Assembly: GCA_003524565.1 (NCBI GenBank)
Contig: DQGU01000034.1
Coordinates: 1-10,905, forward strand
Source: Rhodospirillaceae bacterium
GTDB lineage: Bacteria; Pseudomonadota; Alphaproteobacteria; Micavibrionales; UBA2020
Length of the DNA stretch: 10,905 nt
Direction: 5' to 3'
The notes beneath the pieces are model-generated. The model had not been told where the DNA came from and ran no database searches. It saw only the letters and a list, made by a program, of their open reading frames with translations. Positions 1 through 6,972 of the stretch are shown here, in pieces (position 1 is the stretch's first letter; every line of letters begins with the position of its first letter). Made by a program: the position numbers and the translations under genes.

Positions 1-498
1 CGCTATGAAGGCTACGGCCCCGGCGGTGTTGCCGTGATTGTGGAGGCACTGACCGACAACCGCAACCGCACGGCGGCGGAAGTCCGCTCCGCTTTTTCCA
101 AAAACGGCGGCGCGATGGGGGAGACGAACTCCGTCAGTTTCATGTTCGCCAAAATCGGCTCGGTCATCTATCCGGCTTCTGTCGCGGGCAATGACCAGAT
201 GTTCGAAGCCGCCGTCGAGGCCGGCGCCGAAAATGTGGAGAGCGATGGCGAGACGCACGAGATTGCGACCCAGCCCGAAGATTTCATCACGGTGAAAGAG
301 GCGCTCGAGAAAAAATTCGGCGCGCCGCAATCCAGCGGCATCATCTGGAAACCGTCAAACACGGTTTCGCTTAATCAGGAACAGGCGCAAGAGCTGTTCG
401 ATATGATTGAAACGCTGGAAGACAGCGACGACGTGCAAAACGTTTTCGCCAATTTTGACATCTCCGATGATATCATGGAGAAACTGATGGCGTCCTGA
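1..498 (+). CDS. yebC: YebC/PmpR-family regulatory protein, 5'-truncated by the window edge
   Basis: The frame is open from the first base; its first residues RYEGYGPGGVAV are the conserved glycine-rich segment of the YebC/PmpR (DUF28) family. About 165 C-terminal residues are present, ending at TGA 496-498. The family is usually near 245-250 residues, so roughly 80 N-terminal residues lie outside the window. A GTG at 34 is internal and not the real start. Further family hallmarks are the TDNRNRTA stretch, the GGAMGETNSVSFMF segment and the acidic C-terminal domain. Members are cytoplasmic. They have been described as DNA-binding regulators and, more recently, as factors that help ribosomes through difficult sequences; which applies here cannot be told. 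It sits 38 bases upstream of ruvC, the usual position in many Proteobacteria, and is probably co-transcribed with it. Confidence 0.95.
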   Translation, partial: RYEGYGPGGVAVIVEALTDNRNRTAAEVRSAFSKNGGAMGETNSVSFMFAKIGSVIYPASVAGNDQMFEAAVEAGAENVESDGETHEIATQPEDFITVKEALEKKFGAPQSSGIIWKPSNTVSLNQEQAQELFDMIETLEDSDDVQNVFANFDISDDIMEKLMAS

Positions 499-536
499 GG
501 GATGCCCTGCGGCCGGATGGCCAGGCGGGAGGCGAC

Positions 537-1043
537 GTGAGGATTTTCGGCATCGATCCGGGGCTGCAGCGCACCGGCTGGGGCGTGGTCGATGTGACGG
601 GCAACCGCCTGACGCATATTTCCCACGGCGTTATCCAGACCAACGCCAAGGCCGAAACGGCCGAACGTCTGACGCATATCTTCGAAGAGCTCATGAAAAT
701 GATTACCCTGTGGCAGCCGACCCATGCCGCGATTGAGGAAACATTTGTGAATAAAAACCCCGCATCCGCGCTGAAACTCGGCCTTGCCCGCGGCGTCGCC
801 ATGATGGCGCCGGCCAAGGCGGGGCTGCGCGTGGCGGAATATCCGGCCAATCTGGTTAAAAAATCCGTGGTTGGCGCGGGTCATGCGGAAAAAGAACAGG
901 TGCAGGCGATGATACGCGTGCTGCTGCCGGGTATCGAGGCCAGCCATGACGCGGCCGATGCGCTGGCCGTCGCGATTTGCCACGCGCACCACGGCGCGAC
1001 GCGCGAAAAACTCGGCGGTATCATGTCGGGGGGCGTGCGATGA
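537..1043 (+). CDS. ruvC: Holliday junction resolvase RuvC
   Basis: Crossover junction endodeoxyribonuclease of 168 residues. It cuts Holliday junctions symmetrically as a dimer working with RuvAB. The N-terminus MRIFGIDPGLQRTGWG is the signature of the RNase H-like fold. The four catalytic acidic residues are visible: D7, E67 (AAIEETF), D138 and D141 (SHDAADALA), matching the spacing in E. coli RuvC. The start codon is GTG at 537, chosen because the family N-terminus begins exactly there; GGGAGG at 527-532 is a good ribosome binding site 4 bases upstream. The stop TGA (1041-1043) overlaps the ATG of ruvA, so the two are translationally coupled. The length is normal and all catalytic residues are intact, so the protein is expected to be active. 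Confidence 0.97.
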   Translation: MRIFGIDPGLQRTGWGVVDVTGNRLTHISHGVIQTNAKAETAERLTHIFEELMKMITLWQPTHAAIEETFVNKNPASALKLGLARGVAMMAPAKAGLRVAEYPANLVKKSVVGAGHAEKEQVQAMIRVLLPGIEASHDAADALAVAICHAHHGATREKLGGIMSGGVR

Positions 1044-1690
1044 TTGCAAAACTGACAGGTGTTATCGACAGCGTCGGGCTGAACTACGTTATTATCGACG
1101 TGAACGGGGTCGGGTATCTGGTTTATGCCTCCAGCCGCACCTTGTCGCGCATTGGAAGCGCGCGCGGCACGCTGGTTGCGCTTTTGATTGAAACGATTGT
1201 GCGCGAAGACCAGATTACGCTTTACGGTTTCGCCGATGCGGCGGAAAAAGACTGGTTTCAAATTCTTTGCACCGTGCAGGGTGTGGGCGCGAAGGTTGCG
1301 CAGGGTATTCTCGGCACCGTGCAGGTCGAACAATTGCCGCTGGTCATCGCCGCGCAGGATAAATCTGCTTTGCGCCGCGCGGACGGGGTGGGGGATAAAC
1401 TCGCCCTGCGCATCGTGACGGAGCTGAAGGAAAAAGCGGGTAAAATGGCGCTTGGCGCGGCCGCCCAGCAAAAAGCCGGCAAGGCACAGGCAGCAACGGG
1501 GGCGAAGGCTTCCGCCGCTGTGGTCGATGTTCCGCAGACGGTCAGCAATGACGCCGTATCCGCGCTGATTAACCTCGGCTATGGCCGCGCGGAGGCATTC
1601 GGCGCGGTCGCCAATGTCATCCGCGATAAGGGCGAGGGTATCGCCCTTGGCGACCTGATACGCGAAAGCCTGAAGGAGCTGAGCGCATGA
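1040..1690 (+). CDS. ruvA: Holliday junction branch migration protein RuvA
   Basis: DNA-binding subunit of the RuvAB branch-migration complex, 216 residues. It starts at ATG 1040, overlapping the ruvC stop. A G-rich ribosome binding site lies at 1028-1033, and the N-terminus MIAKLTGVIDSV fits the family; an upstream start at 977 in the same frame would add 21 residues with no family support. Domain I (OB fold) covers about residues 1-64. Domain II contains two helix-hairpin-helix motifs, around VQGVGAK (79-85) and ADGVGDKLALRIVTELK (114-130), which contact the junction backbone. An Ala/Lys-rich flexible linker (about 135-165) leads to domain III (about 170-212, with INLGYGRAEA), which binds RuvB. 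The linker is low complexity, as is common in this family. It overlaps ruvB by four bases (ATGA). Confidence 0.97.
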   Translation: MIAKLTGVIDSVGLNYVIIDVNGVGYLVYASSRTLSRIGSARGTLVALLIETIVREDQITLYGFADAAEKDWFQILCTVQGVGAKVAQGILGTVQVEQLPLVIAAQDKSALRRADGVGDKLALRIVTELKEKAGKMALGAAAQQKAGKAQAATGAKASAAVVDVPQTVSNDAVSALINLGYGRAEAFGAVANVIRDKGEGIALGDLIRESLKELSA

Positions 1691-2757
1691 CAGCAGAACA
1701 AAACGCGCAGCGCGCCGTCGGCGGCGAATATAATGCGGATACGGATGCGGGCGAAACGTCCATCCGCCCCTTGTCGCTCGAAGAATTCATCGGCCAGAAA
1801 AAGGCGCGTGAAAACCTGCGCATTTTCATCGACGCCGCCAAAAAACGCGGCGAGGCGCTGGACCATGTGCTGCTGTTTGGTCCGCCCGGTCTTGGCAAAA
1901 CGACATTGGCGCAGATTGTGTCCAAAGAACTCGGCGTCGGTTTCCGCGCCACCTCCGGCCCCGTGATTTCGCGCGCGGGCGATTTGGCCGCGATTTTGAC
2001 GAATTTGCAGCCGAACGATGTGTTGTTCATCGACGAAATCCACCGCCTTAACGCTGCGGTCGAAGAAATCCTCTATCCCGCCATGGAAGACCGCCAGCTG
2101 GATTTGATTATCGGCGAGGGGCCGGCCGCGCGCAGCGTACGCATCGACCTGCCGCCCTTTACGCTGGTCGCGGCGACCACGCGCAGCGGTTTGATTACGC
2201 GCCCTTTGCGCGAACGCTTCGGTATTCCGCTGCGGCTTGAATTTTATAACGCGGAAGAGCTGGCGGGGATTGTCACGCGCGGCGCGAAAATCCACGGCAT
2301 GGACATTACTGACGAGGGGGCATTCGAAATCGCCCGCCGCAGCCGCGGCACGCCGCGTATCGCCGGACGCCTGACGCGCCGCGTGCGCGATTTTGCGCTG
2401 GTGGCCGACGTTAAAACCGTCGATGCCAAAATCGCCGATGCGGCGCTGCTGCGGCTTGAGGTCGATGCCAAAGGCCTCGACAGCATGGACAGGCGCTATA
2501 TGGCCTGCATCGCCGAAAACTACGCGGGCGGCCCCGCGGGGGTGGAAACCATCGCCGCTGCGCTGTCCGAACAGCGTGACGTACTCGAAGAAGTCGTCGA
2601 GCCTTATCTGATGCAATGCGGTTTTATCATCCGCACCCCGCGCGGCCGTATGATTTCGGATGCGGGATACAAACACCTCGGCCTCACCCCGCCCGCCAAT
2701 GCCAAAGACAGGCAGATGGCGCTGCAAATGGATTTGCCGGTGGATGGGGATGTTTAA
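1687..2757 (+). CDS. ruvB: Holliday junction branch migration ATPase RuvB
   Basis: AAA+ motor of 356 residues that forms hexameric rings and pumps DNA through the RuvA-bound Holliday junction. Visible motifs are Walker A GPPGLGKTT (65-73, K71), Walker B DVLFIDEIHR (111-120, D116/E117), sensor 1 in VAATTRSG (161-168), the arginine-finger region PLRERFG (173-179) and sensor 2 in RGTPRIA (220-226). The C-terminal winged-helix domain includes GGPAGVETIAAALSE and the conserved IIRTPRGR segment. The start ATG at 1687 lies inside the ruvA stop overlap; AAGGAG at 1673-1678 is a strong ribosome binding site 8 bases upstream. The first 25 or so residues are a variable extension before the conserved IRPLSLEEFIGQ. 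All functional motifs are intact. It ends the ruv cluster; the next gene starts only 3 bases later but differs sharply in base composition. Confidence 0.97.
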   Translation: MTAEQNAQRAVGGEYNADTDAGETSIRPLSLEEFIGQKKARENLRIFIDAAKKRGEALDHVLLFGPPGLGKTTLAQIVSKELGVGFRATSGPVISRAGDLAAILTNLQPNDVLFIDEIHRLNAAVEEILYPAMEDRQLDLIIGEGPAARSVRIDLPPFTLVAATTRSGLITRPLRERFGIPLRLEFYNAEELAGIVTRGAKIHGMDITDEGAFEIARRSRGTPRIAGRLTRRVRDFALVADVKTVDAKIADAALLRLEVDAKGLDSMDRRYMACIAENYAGGPAGVETIAAALSEQRDVLEEVVEPYLMQCGFIIRTPRGRMISDAGYKHLGLTPPANAKDRQMALQMDLPVDGDV

Positions 2758-2760
2758 TTT

Positions 2761-3528
2761 ATGAGGCTTGCGACGTGGAATATTCAGCGCGGTGGTGGAA
2801 AAAGAATCCCAGCTATCATTTCTGAAATAGCCGCGTGTGCTCCAGACGTGGTTTGCCTGACTGAAGTTACAGTCAAAAACCTTTCCAAGCTAAAAGAAGC
2901 TCTCAGCGAGCAGGGTTTATCTTATGTTTCCGCGTTTTGTCCGGAAACAAATGATAATAGTGTTTTGCTTGCATCCAAAACCCCCTTCTCTGTATCTGGC
3001 GAAAAGATTGGGCGAGATGCGGAACGGTGGATTTCGGCATATTTTGAGCAACAAGGTATAAATTTGCTATGTGTGCATATACCTGGGGCTACGGACGCAA
3101 AGTTTGCAGCCGATGGTTTTGGTATTTCGGGAGAAAAACGTAAAAAGCTCTTCTGGGAGTCTGTCATTGAATATGCACAGATTTATAAGGATGGACGCTC
3201 CATCATCATGGGCGACTTCAATACAGGTTTAAAAGAAGATGCCGAAGGTACGCCGTTCAAGCTATCAGAGTTTATGCTGAGCTTACGCGAGATTGGTTTT
3301 CTCGATGTCTGGCGGTATTTAAACCCAGAGGCTAGGGAATATACATGGTATTGGCGCAGAAAAAGCAAAGAAGATGGAAAGCTCCACAATCATAACGGTT
3401 TTCGTTTAGATTATATATTTGTATCTCCATCGCTTCAGCGGGAGATTCTATCTGCGCACCATATTCATCAAGTCAGGGAACAGGGAATATCCGACCACTC
3501 TCTTTTGGTGGCAGAGCTTCGTCTTTAA
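2761..3528 (+). CDS. endonuclease/exonuclease/phosphatase (EEP, exonuclease III-like) family protein
   Basis: A 255-residue protein with the full EEP superfamily active-site set: N7 in ATWNIQR, E35 in VVCLTEV, H106 in LCVHIPG, D152 and N154 in IIMGDFNTG, D217 in RLDYIFVS, and the terminal D245/H246 pair in GISDHSLL. This layout is closest to exonuclease III/AP-endonuclease-like enzymes, Mg-dependent phosphodiesterases acting on DNA. Other EEP members act on phospholipids, nucleotides or RNA, so the substrate is not established. There is no signal peptide, so it is likely cytoplasmic. It starts 3 bases after ruvB with a modest ribosome binding site (GGGGA, 2746-2750). Base composition is strikingly lower than its neighbours: one sampled line (2881-2940) is 26/60 GC, while surrounding genes look near 60%. 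Codons such as AAA, TTT, ATA and TTA are frequent. This suggests acquisition by horizontal transfer. Catalytic residues are intact, so the gene looks functional. Confidence 0.85.
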   Translation: MRLATWNIQRGGGKRIPAIISEIAACAPDVVCLTEVTVKNLSKLKEALSEQGLSYVSAFCPETNDNSVLLASKTPFSVSGEKIGRDAERWISAYFEQQGINLLCVHIPGATDAKFAADGFGISGEKRKKLFWESVIEYAQIYKDGRSIIMGDFNTGLKEDAEGTPFKLSEFMLSLREIGFLDVWRYLNPEAREYTWYWRRKSKEDGKLHNHNGFRLDYIFVSPSLQREILSAHHIHQVREQGISDHSLLVAELRL

Positions 3529-3530
3529 TA

Positions 3531-4385
3531 TTAAAAAAACAACGGCAACATCACCAATAACGCCATCACGCCCCATACCAGCTGTTCGCGCGCGGTGCGT
3601 TCTTTCCACACCCACGCGGCCAGCAGCATGATGACGGGTTTTGTTGATGCCTGCACGGTGACGACGGTGGTCACGGGGTTGATGCTGACCTGCTGGTAGA
3701 ATTTCACCAGTTCTGTGGCGGCATAGGTGAGCCCCGCCAGTATCGCGGGCGCGGCGAAAAGAGCGCTTTTCCACACCATCATCTGCCCGCGCAAAAGAAT
3801 GACCGATAGCAGCAGAAGAACAACATGCGATACGCCGAGCAGCATGCACCAGTTCATCCCGCGCGAGAGTAGCGCATGGTCGAGCGAGCCGAGCAAAACC
3901 GAAAGCCCGACCAGCAGGGCGTAGTGAATGCGGGAGCGGTTATCGAGGTCGGACAAATGCCCCTTGAAGAAAAACGCGGCGGCTAGGGCACAAAGCCCCA
4001 GCGCCGATGCCCATTGCCCGGGCGCGAGCTGTTCACCCAAAAGCGCGTTGGTGACGGAAAGAATACCCACCGCCAGCGGCGTGACGTAATGCCGTGATGA
4101 CAGGCTGATTTGCATCAACTGCTGGCTGACGACCAGAAGCACATAAAGCAAAATGCCTTTGCCGACGGCAAGGGCGAGCATCAGCGGATGCTGTTGTAAA
4201 AACGTAAAGCCATCGCGCCACAAATCCGCAAAAACCGGCGCGGTAGCGGCAAGGCCGGCCAGCACCCAGACGCTGACGAAAACGGGTGCGGTGCGGTGGT
4301 CCAGCCGGACGCTGCAAATTTTCAGCGTGACCAGATGCGCAATCGTCAAAACGAAAAGCAAAAGCAGGAGAAGGTGGGGGAGCAT
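3531..4385 (-). CDS. EamA/DMT-superfamily membrane transporter
   Basis: A very hydrophobic 284-residue protein with about ten predicted membrane segments in two similar halves, the pattern of EamA (drug/metabolite transporter) permeases. Family-like segments are YVTPLAVGILSVTNALLGEQ in the first half and STKPVIMLLAAWVWKERTA near the C-terminus, where each repeat ends with a helix after an acidic residue. The start was set at complement 4383-4385 (MLPHLLLL), because it follows the ribosome binding site AAGGG (complement 4392-4396) by 6 bases; the frame continues 18 codons upstream but that part is charged and lacks support. The substrate cannot be read from sequence: DMT members export amino acids, metabolites or drugs. 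It is convergent with the EEP gene, leaving only 2 bases between their stop codons, and divergent from ybgC. GC content is close to that of the core genes, unlike the EEP gene. Confidence 0.8.
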   Translation of the reverse strand: MLPHLLLLLLFVLTIAHLVTLKICSVRLDHRTAPVFVSVWVLAGLAATAPVFADLWRDGFTFLQQHPLMLALAVGKGILLYVLLVVSQQLMQISLSSRHYVTPLAVGILSVTNALLGEQLAPGQWASALGLCALAAAFFFKGHLSDLDNRSRIHYALLVGLSVLLGSLDHALLSRGMNWCMLLGVSHVVLLLLSVILLRGQMMVWKSALFAAPAILAGLTYAATELVKFYQQVSINPVTTVVTVQASTKPVIMLLAAWVWKERTAREQLVWGVMALLVMLPLFF

Positions 4386-4410
4386 GAAAAACCCTTGTTG
4401 TCCGCTTGCC

Positions 4411-4439
4411 AGTATGGAGCCTCTGCGGCGGGTTTGCAA
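4411..4439 (-). promoter_or_regulatory. weak candidate promoter for the DMT transporter gene
   Basis: On the minus strand TTGCAA (complement 4434-4439) and CATACT (complement 4411-4416) are separated by 17 bases. Each matches four of six positions of the sigma70 consensus. Transcription would start near 4404, leaving a leader of about 20 bases that still contains the AAGGG ribosome binding site. Inferred by eye only. Confidence 0.3.
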
Positions 4440-4444
4440 TTCGC

Positions 4445-4472
4445 TCGACAGGGGGGCGAAATGGGGTAAAAT
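4445..4472 (+). promoter_or_regulatory. candidate sigma70-type promoter of the ybgC-tol operon
   Basis: TCGACA (4445-4450) and TAAAAT (4467-4472), each one mismatch from the sigma70 consensus, are separated by 16 bases. It lies in the 119-base spacer between the divergent DMT transporter and ybgC, about 33 bases upstream of the ybgC start. This is the only clear intergenic space ahead of the tol genes, and the opposite orientation of the preceding gene means the operon needs its own promoter. The hexamer match is seen; activity is inferred. Confidence 0.5.
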
Positions 4473-4504
4473 CGTCCAAAACCATCAAAAACAAGAAGAA
4501 AAAC

Positions 4505-4909
4505 ATGACCAAAATTCACCAGCTGCCCGTCCGCGTTTATTACGAGGATACCGATGCCGGCGGCATCGTCTATCACGCCAGCTATATCCGCTTTGCCGAG
4601 CGGGGGCGCACCGAAATGCTGCGCGATGCGGGGTTCGAACATGCCCAATTATTCAAGGAACAAGGCATCGCCTTCGCCGTTGTTGCCATGAACATAAATT
4701 TTCGCAGCCCCGCCAAGCTGGACGAGCTTTTGGTCGTCAAAACCTCTATCAGCCGCCTTGGCGGTGCCAGCATGGACATGCAGCAGGATATTTACAGGGG
4801 TGGCGACTTGATATGTGAAATAAAAGTCACGCTCGTCTGTATTGATAACGCGCTGAAAGCTGTTAGATTACCGCAAGCCGTCAGGGACTTATTTAAATCA
4901 GAGGTTTAA
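4505..4909 (+). CDS. ybgC: Tol-Pal-associated acyl-CoA thioesterase YbgC
   Basis: A 134-residue hot-dog-fold thioesterase of the 4-hydroxybenzoyl-CoA thioesterase type, hydrolysing acyl-CoA (or acyl-ACP) thioesters in the cytoplasm. The signature VYYEDTDAGGIVYHASYIRF (11-30) contains the catalytic aspartate D17, equivalent to D18 of E. coli YbgC, and H24. The length is typical. The start was chosen at ATG 4505 because MTKIHQLPVRVYYEDTD aligns with the family N-terminus and AAGAAG (4493-4498) is a usable ribosome binding site; an in-frame start at 4406 would add 33 unsupported residues and would overlap the promoter. It is the first gene of the tol operon, as in E. coli; its link to Tol function is mainly by conserved position. 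The stop is 9 bases before tolQ. Confidence 0.94.
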   Translation: MTKIHQLPVRVYYEDTDAGGIVYHASYIRFAERGRTEMLRDAGFEHAQLFKEQGIAFAVVAMNINFRSPAKLDELLVVKTSISRLGGASMDMQQDIYRGGDLICEIKVTLVCIDNALKAVRLPQAVRDLFKSEV

Positions 4910-4918
4910 GAGAGAATT

Positions 4919-5656
4919 ATGGATCCGACCATTGCCGTACAGACCACGCAGCTTGCGGGCACCGTGCATCACGATTTGTCCGTTATGGGACTGTTTTTGC
5001 AGGCCGACATCATCGTCAAATCGGTGATGCTGATTTTGGCCGGCTCGTCCATCTGGAGCTGGGCGATTATTTTCGACAAGTGGATTACGTTCAAATCCAT
5101 CAACCACAAGGCAAATAAATTCGAAGCGGCTTTCTGGTCGGGCGAAGTGCTGGATAAACTCTACAAAAGAATCCAGAACAAGCCGGGCGACCCCATGGCG
5201 CAAATTTTCTGCGCAGGCATGAACGAGTGGAAACTTTCCGCCGAAGCTGCCGTGCATATCGACGGCGATTTGCGCGCAGGGCTGCAGCAGCGTATCGACC
5301 GCGCGATGGTGAGCGCCATCGGCCGCGAAGTCAGCAAGCTGGAGCGTTATATGACCTTCCTTGCGACTGTTGGCTCCACCGCGCCTTTCGTCGGTTTGTT
5401 CGGCACGGTCTGGGGTATCATGAACAGCTTCGCCGCTATCGCGGGTTCGCAAAACACCAGTCTTGCCGTTGTCGCGCCCGGCATTGCGGAGGCATTGTTT
5501 GCCACCGCCATCGGCCTTGTCGCGGCTATTCCGGCGGTCGTGGCGTATAACAAATTCTCGACCGACCTCAACCGCTACAGCGACCGGATGGAGGCGTTTT
5601 CGACCGAATTCAGCGCCATCCTCGGCCGCCATTTCGAACAGCAGGGTAAAAACTAA
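4919..5656 (+). CDS. tolQ: Tol-Pal system inner-membrane proton channel protein TolQ
   Basis: A 245-residue MotA/TolQ/ExbB family protein. With TolR it forms the proton channel that energises TolA. There are three predicted membrane helices: about 31-53, 145-172 and 183-210. The conserved FLATVGSTAPFVGLFGTVWG segment (147-166, T150) and VAPGIAEALFATAIGLVAAI (185-204, T196) are the channel-lining family signatures. A cytoplasmic domain lies between helices 1 and 2. The ybgC context favours TolQ over ExbB. The ribosome binding site is weak (GAGA, 4912-4915), so translation may depend on coupling to ybgC. The stop TAA shares one base with the tolR start. Confidence 0.96.
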   Translation: MDPTIAVQTTQLAGTVHHDLSVMGLFLQADIIVKSVMLILAGSSIWSWAIIFDKWITFKSINHKANKFEAAFWSGEVLDKLYKRIQNKPGDPMAQIFCAGMNEWKLSAEAAVHIDGDLRAGLQQRIDRAMVSAIGREVSKLERYMTFLATVGSTAPFVGLFGTVWGIMNSFAAIAGSQNTSLAVVAPGIAEALFATAIGLVAAIPAVVAYNKFSTDLNRYSDRMEAFSTEFSAILGRHFEQQGKN

Positions 5657-6096
5657 TGGGCGTCAAACTCGGCAATAGCGGCGGCCGCCGCCGCCGTGCG
5701 CACGGGGTGATGGCGGAAATCAACGTCACGCCCTTCGTGGACGTGATGCTGGTTTTGCTGGTTATTTTCATGGTGACGGCGCCGCTGCTGACGGCTGGCG
5801 TGCAAATCGATTTGCCCAAGGCGGATGCGCAGGCTATCGGCCAGCAGGATAACGCGCCGCTGGAAATCACGCTGGATCGTCAGGGCGGGCTGTTTGTCGG
5901 TGAAACCAAGATGACGGTGGAGCGTTTGACCGTCATGCTGCAATCGATTGCGGCGGAAACGACCGAACGCCGCGTTTATATCCGTGCGGACCAAGCATTA
6001 GATTACGGTAAGGTGATGGAAGTCATGGGACTGGTCAGCCGCCTCGGCTTCACGAAAATCGCATTGGTGACCGACCCGACATCGGGCAAGAAATAA
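5656..6096 (+). CDS. tolR: Tol-Pal system protein TolR
   Basis: A 146-residue ExbD/TolR family protein: a short basic cytoplasmic tail, one membrane helix (about 25-46) and a periplasmic domain. The signature EINVTPFVDVMLVLLVIFMV (21-40) carries the essential membrane aspartate D29 that takes part in proton conduction (D23 in E. coli), followed by GVQIDLPKA at the helix exit. The N-terminal stretch is Gly/Arg rich (GRRRRAHG), giving the positive-inside orientation. The start codon ATG at 5656 overlaps the tolQ stop by one base (TAATG); CAGGG at 5642-5646 can serve as ribosome binding site. The periplasmic domain is expected to contact peptidoglycan. Length and motifs are normal. Confidence 0.95.
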   Translation: MGVKLGNSGGRRRRAHGVMAEINVTPFVDVMLVLLVIFMVTAPLLTAGVQIDLPKADAQAIGQQDNAPLEITLDRQGGLFVGETKMTVERLTVMLQSIAAETTERRVYIRADQALDYGKVMEVMGLVSRLGFTKIALVTDPTSGKK

Positions 6097-6118
6097 CTTT
6101 TGGATTGGAAACTGGCGC

Positions 6119-6943
6119 ATGCGCCTTTCTTCTGTTGGCATATCGGCAGGGTTTCACATCGCGGCAGTGATTGTCACGATGGTCAGCCTGCCGTGGCTGA
6201 AGAAGGATTTTGAAATACCGCCGCCCGTGATGGTCGAATTCGTCGAGATGGGCAAAGTGACCGAAACCACCAAAGTCGCCACGCCGACGCCGCAGAAAAA
6301 AGAAGAAAAAAAGGACGAGCCGCCACCGCCGCCCGCGCCCAAGAATACGGCGAAAGAGCCGACGCCGCCCGCACCCAAAAAGCCCGAGCCTAAAAAGGAC
6401 GAAAAGAAAGACGCGAAGCCGGAGGTTGACCCGCTCGCCAAGGCTGACAAAAAACCGCCACCCAAAAAGGACGAGAAAAAACAGCCCAAAAAAGACGACG
6501 CCAGCGATTTCAATTCTCTGCTTAAAAATCTTGCCGATTCAAAACCGGCACCGGCCAGCGATACGAAACAGCCGGATATGGGGCTGACGACGGCCGCGCC
6601 GGAAGTAGGGGCCAAAGCCCCCCTTGGCCAGAAAATGACCATGAGCGAGGAAGACGCCCTGCGCCGCCAGCTGGAGGGCTGCTGGAGCTTCCCCGCGGGC
6701 GCCAAGGATGCCGAAGATTTGAACGTCGAGATTTATATGGTTATAAACCCTGACCGCACGCTGCGCGAGGCGCGGGTGGTCGATACCGCCCGTTATAACC
6801 GCGATAGTTTCTTCCGCGCGGCGGCGGACAGTGCGCTGCGGGCGGTGAACAATCCTTCCTGCTCGCCTTTTGCCGTGCCTGCTGATAAATATGATGTCTG
6901 GAAGACGACTGTCGTGAACTTTAATCCGCGTGAAATGTTCTAA
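6119..6943 (+). CDS. tolA: Cell envelope integrity protein TolA
   Basis: A 274-residue protein with the three-part TolA plan. Domain I is a single N-terminal membrane helix (about 7-26) carrying S9 and H13 with the same four-residue spacing as the S18/H22 pair of E. coli TolA, which contacts TolQR. Domain II (about 52-150) is a Lys/Pro/Glu/Asp-rich extended linker with repeated KKPE/PKKDEKK-like units, able to span the periplasm; it is richer in proline and shorter than the long Ala/Lys helix of enteric TolA. Domain III (about 175-274) is the TonB-C-like globular domain, with cysteines C188 and C248 that may pair as a disulfide, and the C-terminal VWKTTVVNFNPREMF common in alphaproteobacterial homologues. 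It links the inner-membrane motor to TolB/Pal at the outer membrane. The gap to tolR is 22 bases with no strong ribosome binding site. Confidence 0.9.
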   Translation: MRLSSVGISAGFHIAAVIVTMVSLPWLKKDFEIPPPVMVEFVEMGKVTETTKVATPTPQKKEEKKDEPPPPPAPKNTAKEPTPPAPKKPEPKKDEKKDAKPEVDPLAKADKKPPPKKDEKKQPKKDDASDFNSLLKNLADSKPAPASDTKQPDMGLTTAAPEVGAKAPLGQKMTMSEEDALRRQLEGCWSFPAGAKDAEDLNVEIYMVINPDRTLREARVVDTARYNRDSFFRAAADSALRAVNNPSCSPFAVPADKYDVWKTTVVNFNPREMF

Positions 6944-6972
6944 ACCTAACGAACACCTATCAACAGAGGTCA

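Noticed and set aside
499..536. A small imperfect inverted repeat (GGCC-GGAT-GGCC) between yebC and ruvC, considered as a terminator or regulatory hairpin.
   Set aside because: Short arms, no T run after it, and it merges into the ruvC ribosome binding site. It is compatible with chance in GC-rich DNA.
1579..2727. A 382-codon open reading frame on the minus strand opposite ruvB.
   Set aside because: It mirrors the codon pattern of ruvB, which carries every AAA+ motif. The antisense translation is rich in Arg, His and Ala without any recognisable motif.
2761..4385. The EEP nuclease plus DMT transporter considered as a two-gene defence or mobile system.
   Set aside because: The genes are on opposite strands, differ in base composition, have no toxin, sensor or recombinase nearby, and neither family is a known defence pair. 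Nothing supports a shared function.
6307..6313. A dnaX-like slippery heptamer A AAA AAG in the reading phase needed for -1 frameshifting within tolA.
   Set aside because: The linker is full of AAA and AAG lysine codons, so such a heptamer is expected by chance. The -1 frame reaches a stop after about 26 codons, would give a TolA without its C-terminal domain, and I see no clear stimulating hairpin just downstream.
6290..6500. Lys/Pro-rich near-repeats within tolA that look like a tandem DNA repeat.
   Set aside because: The units vary in length and sequence and encode the flexible periplasmic linker expected of TolA, so they are part of the protein's normal design and not a separate repeat element.
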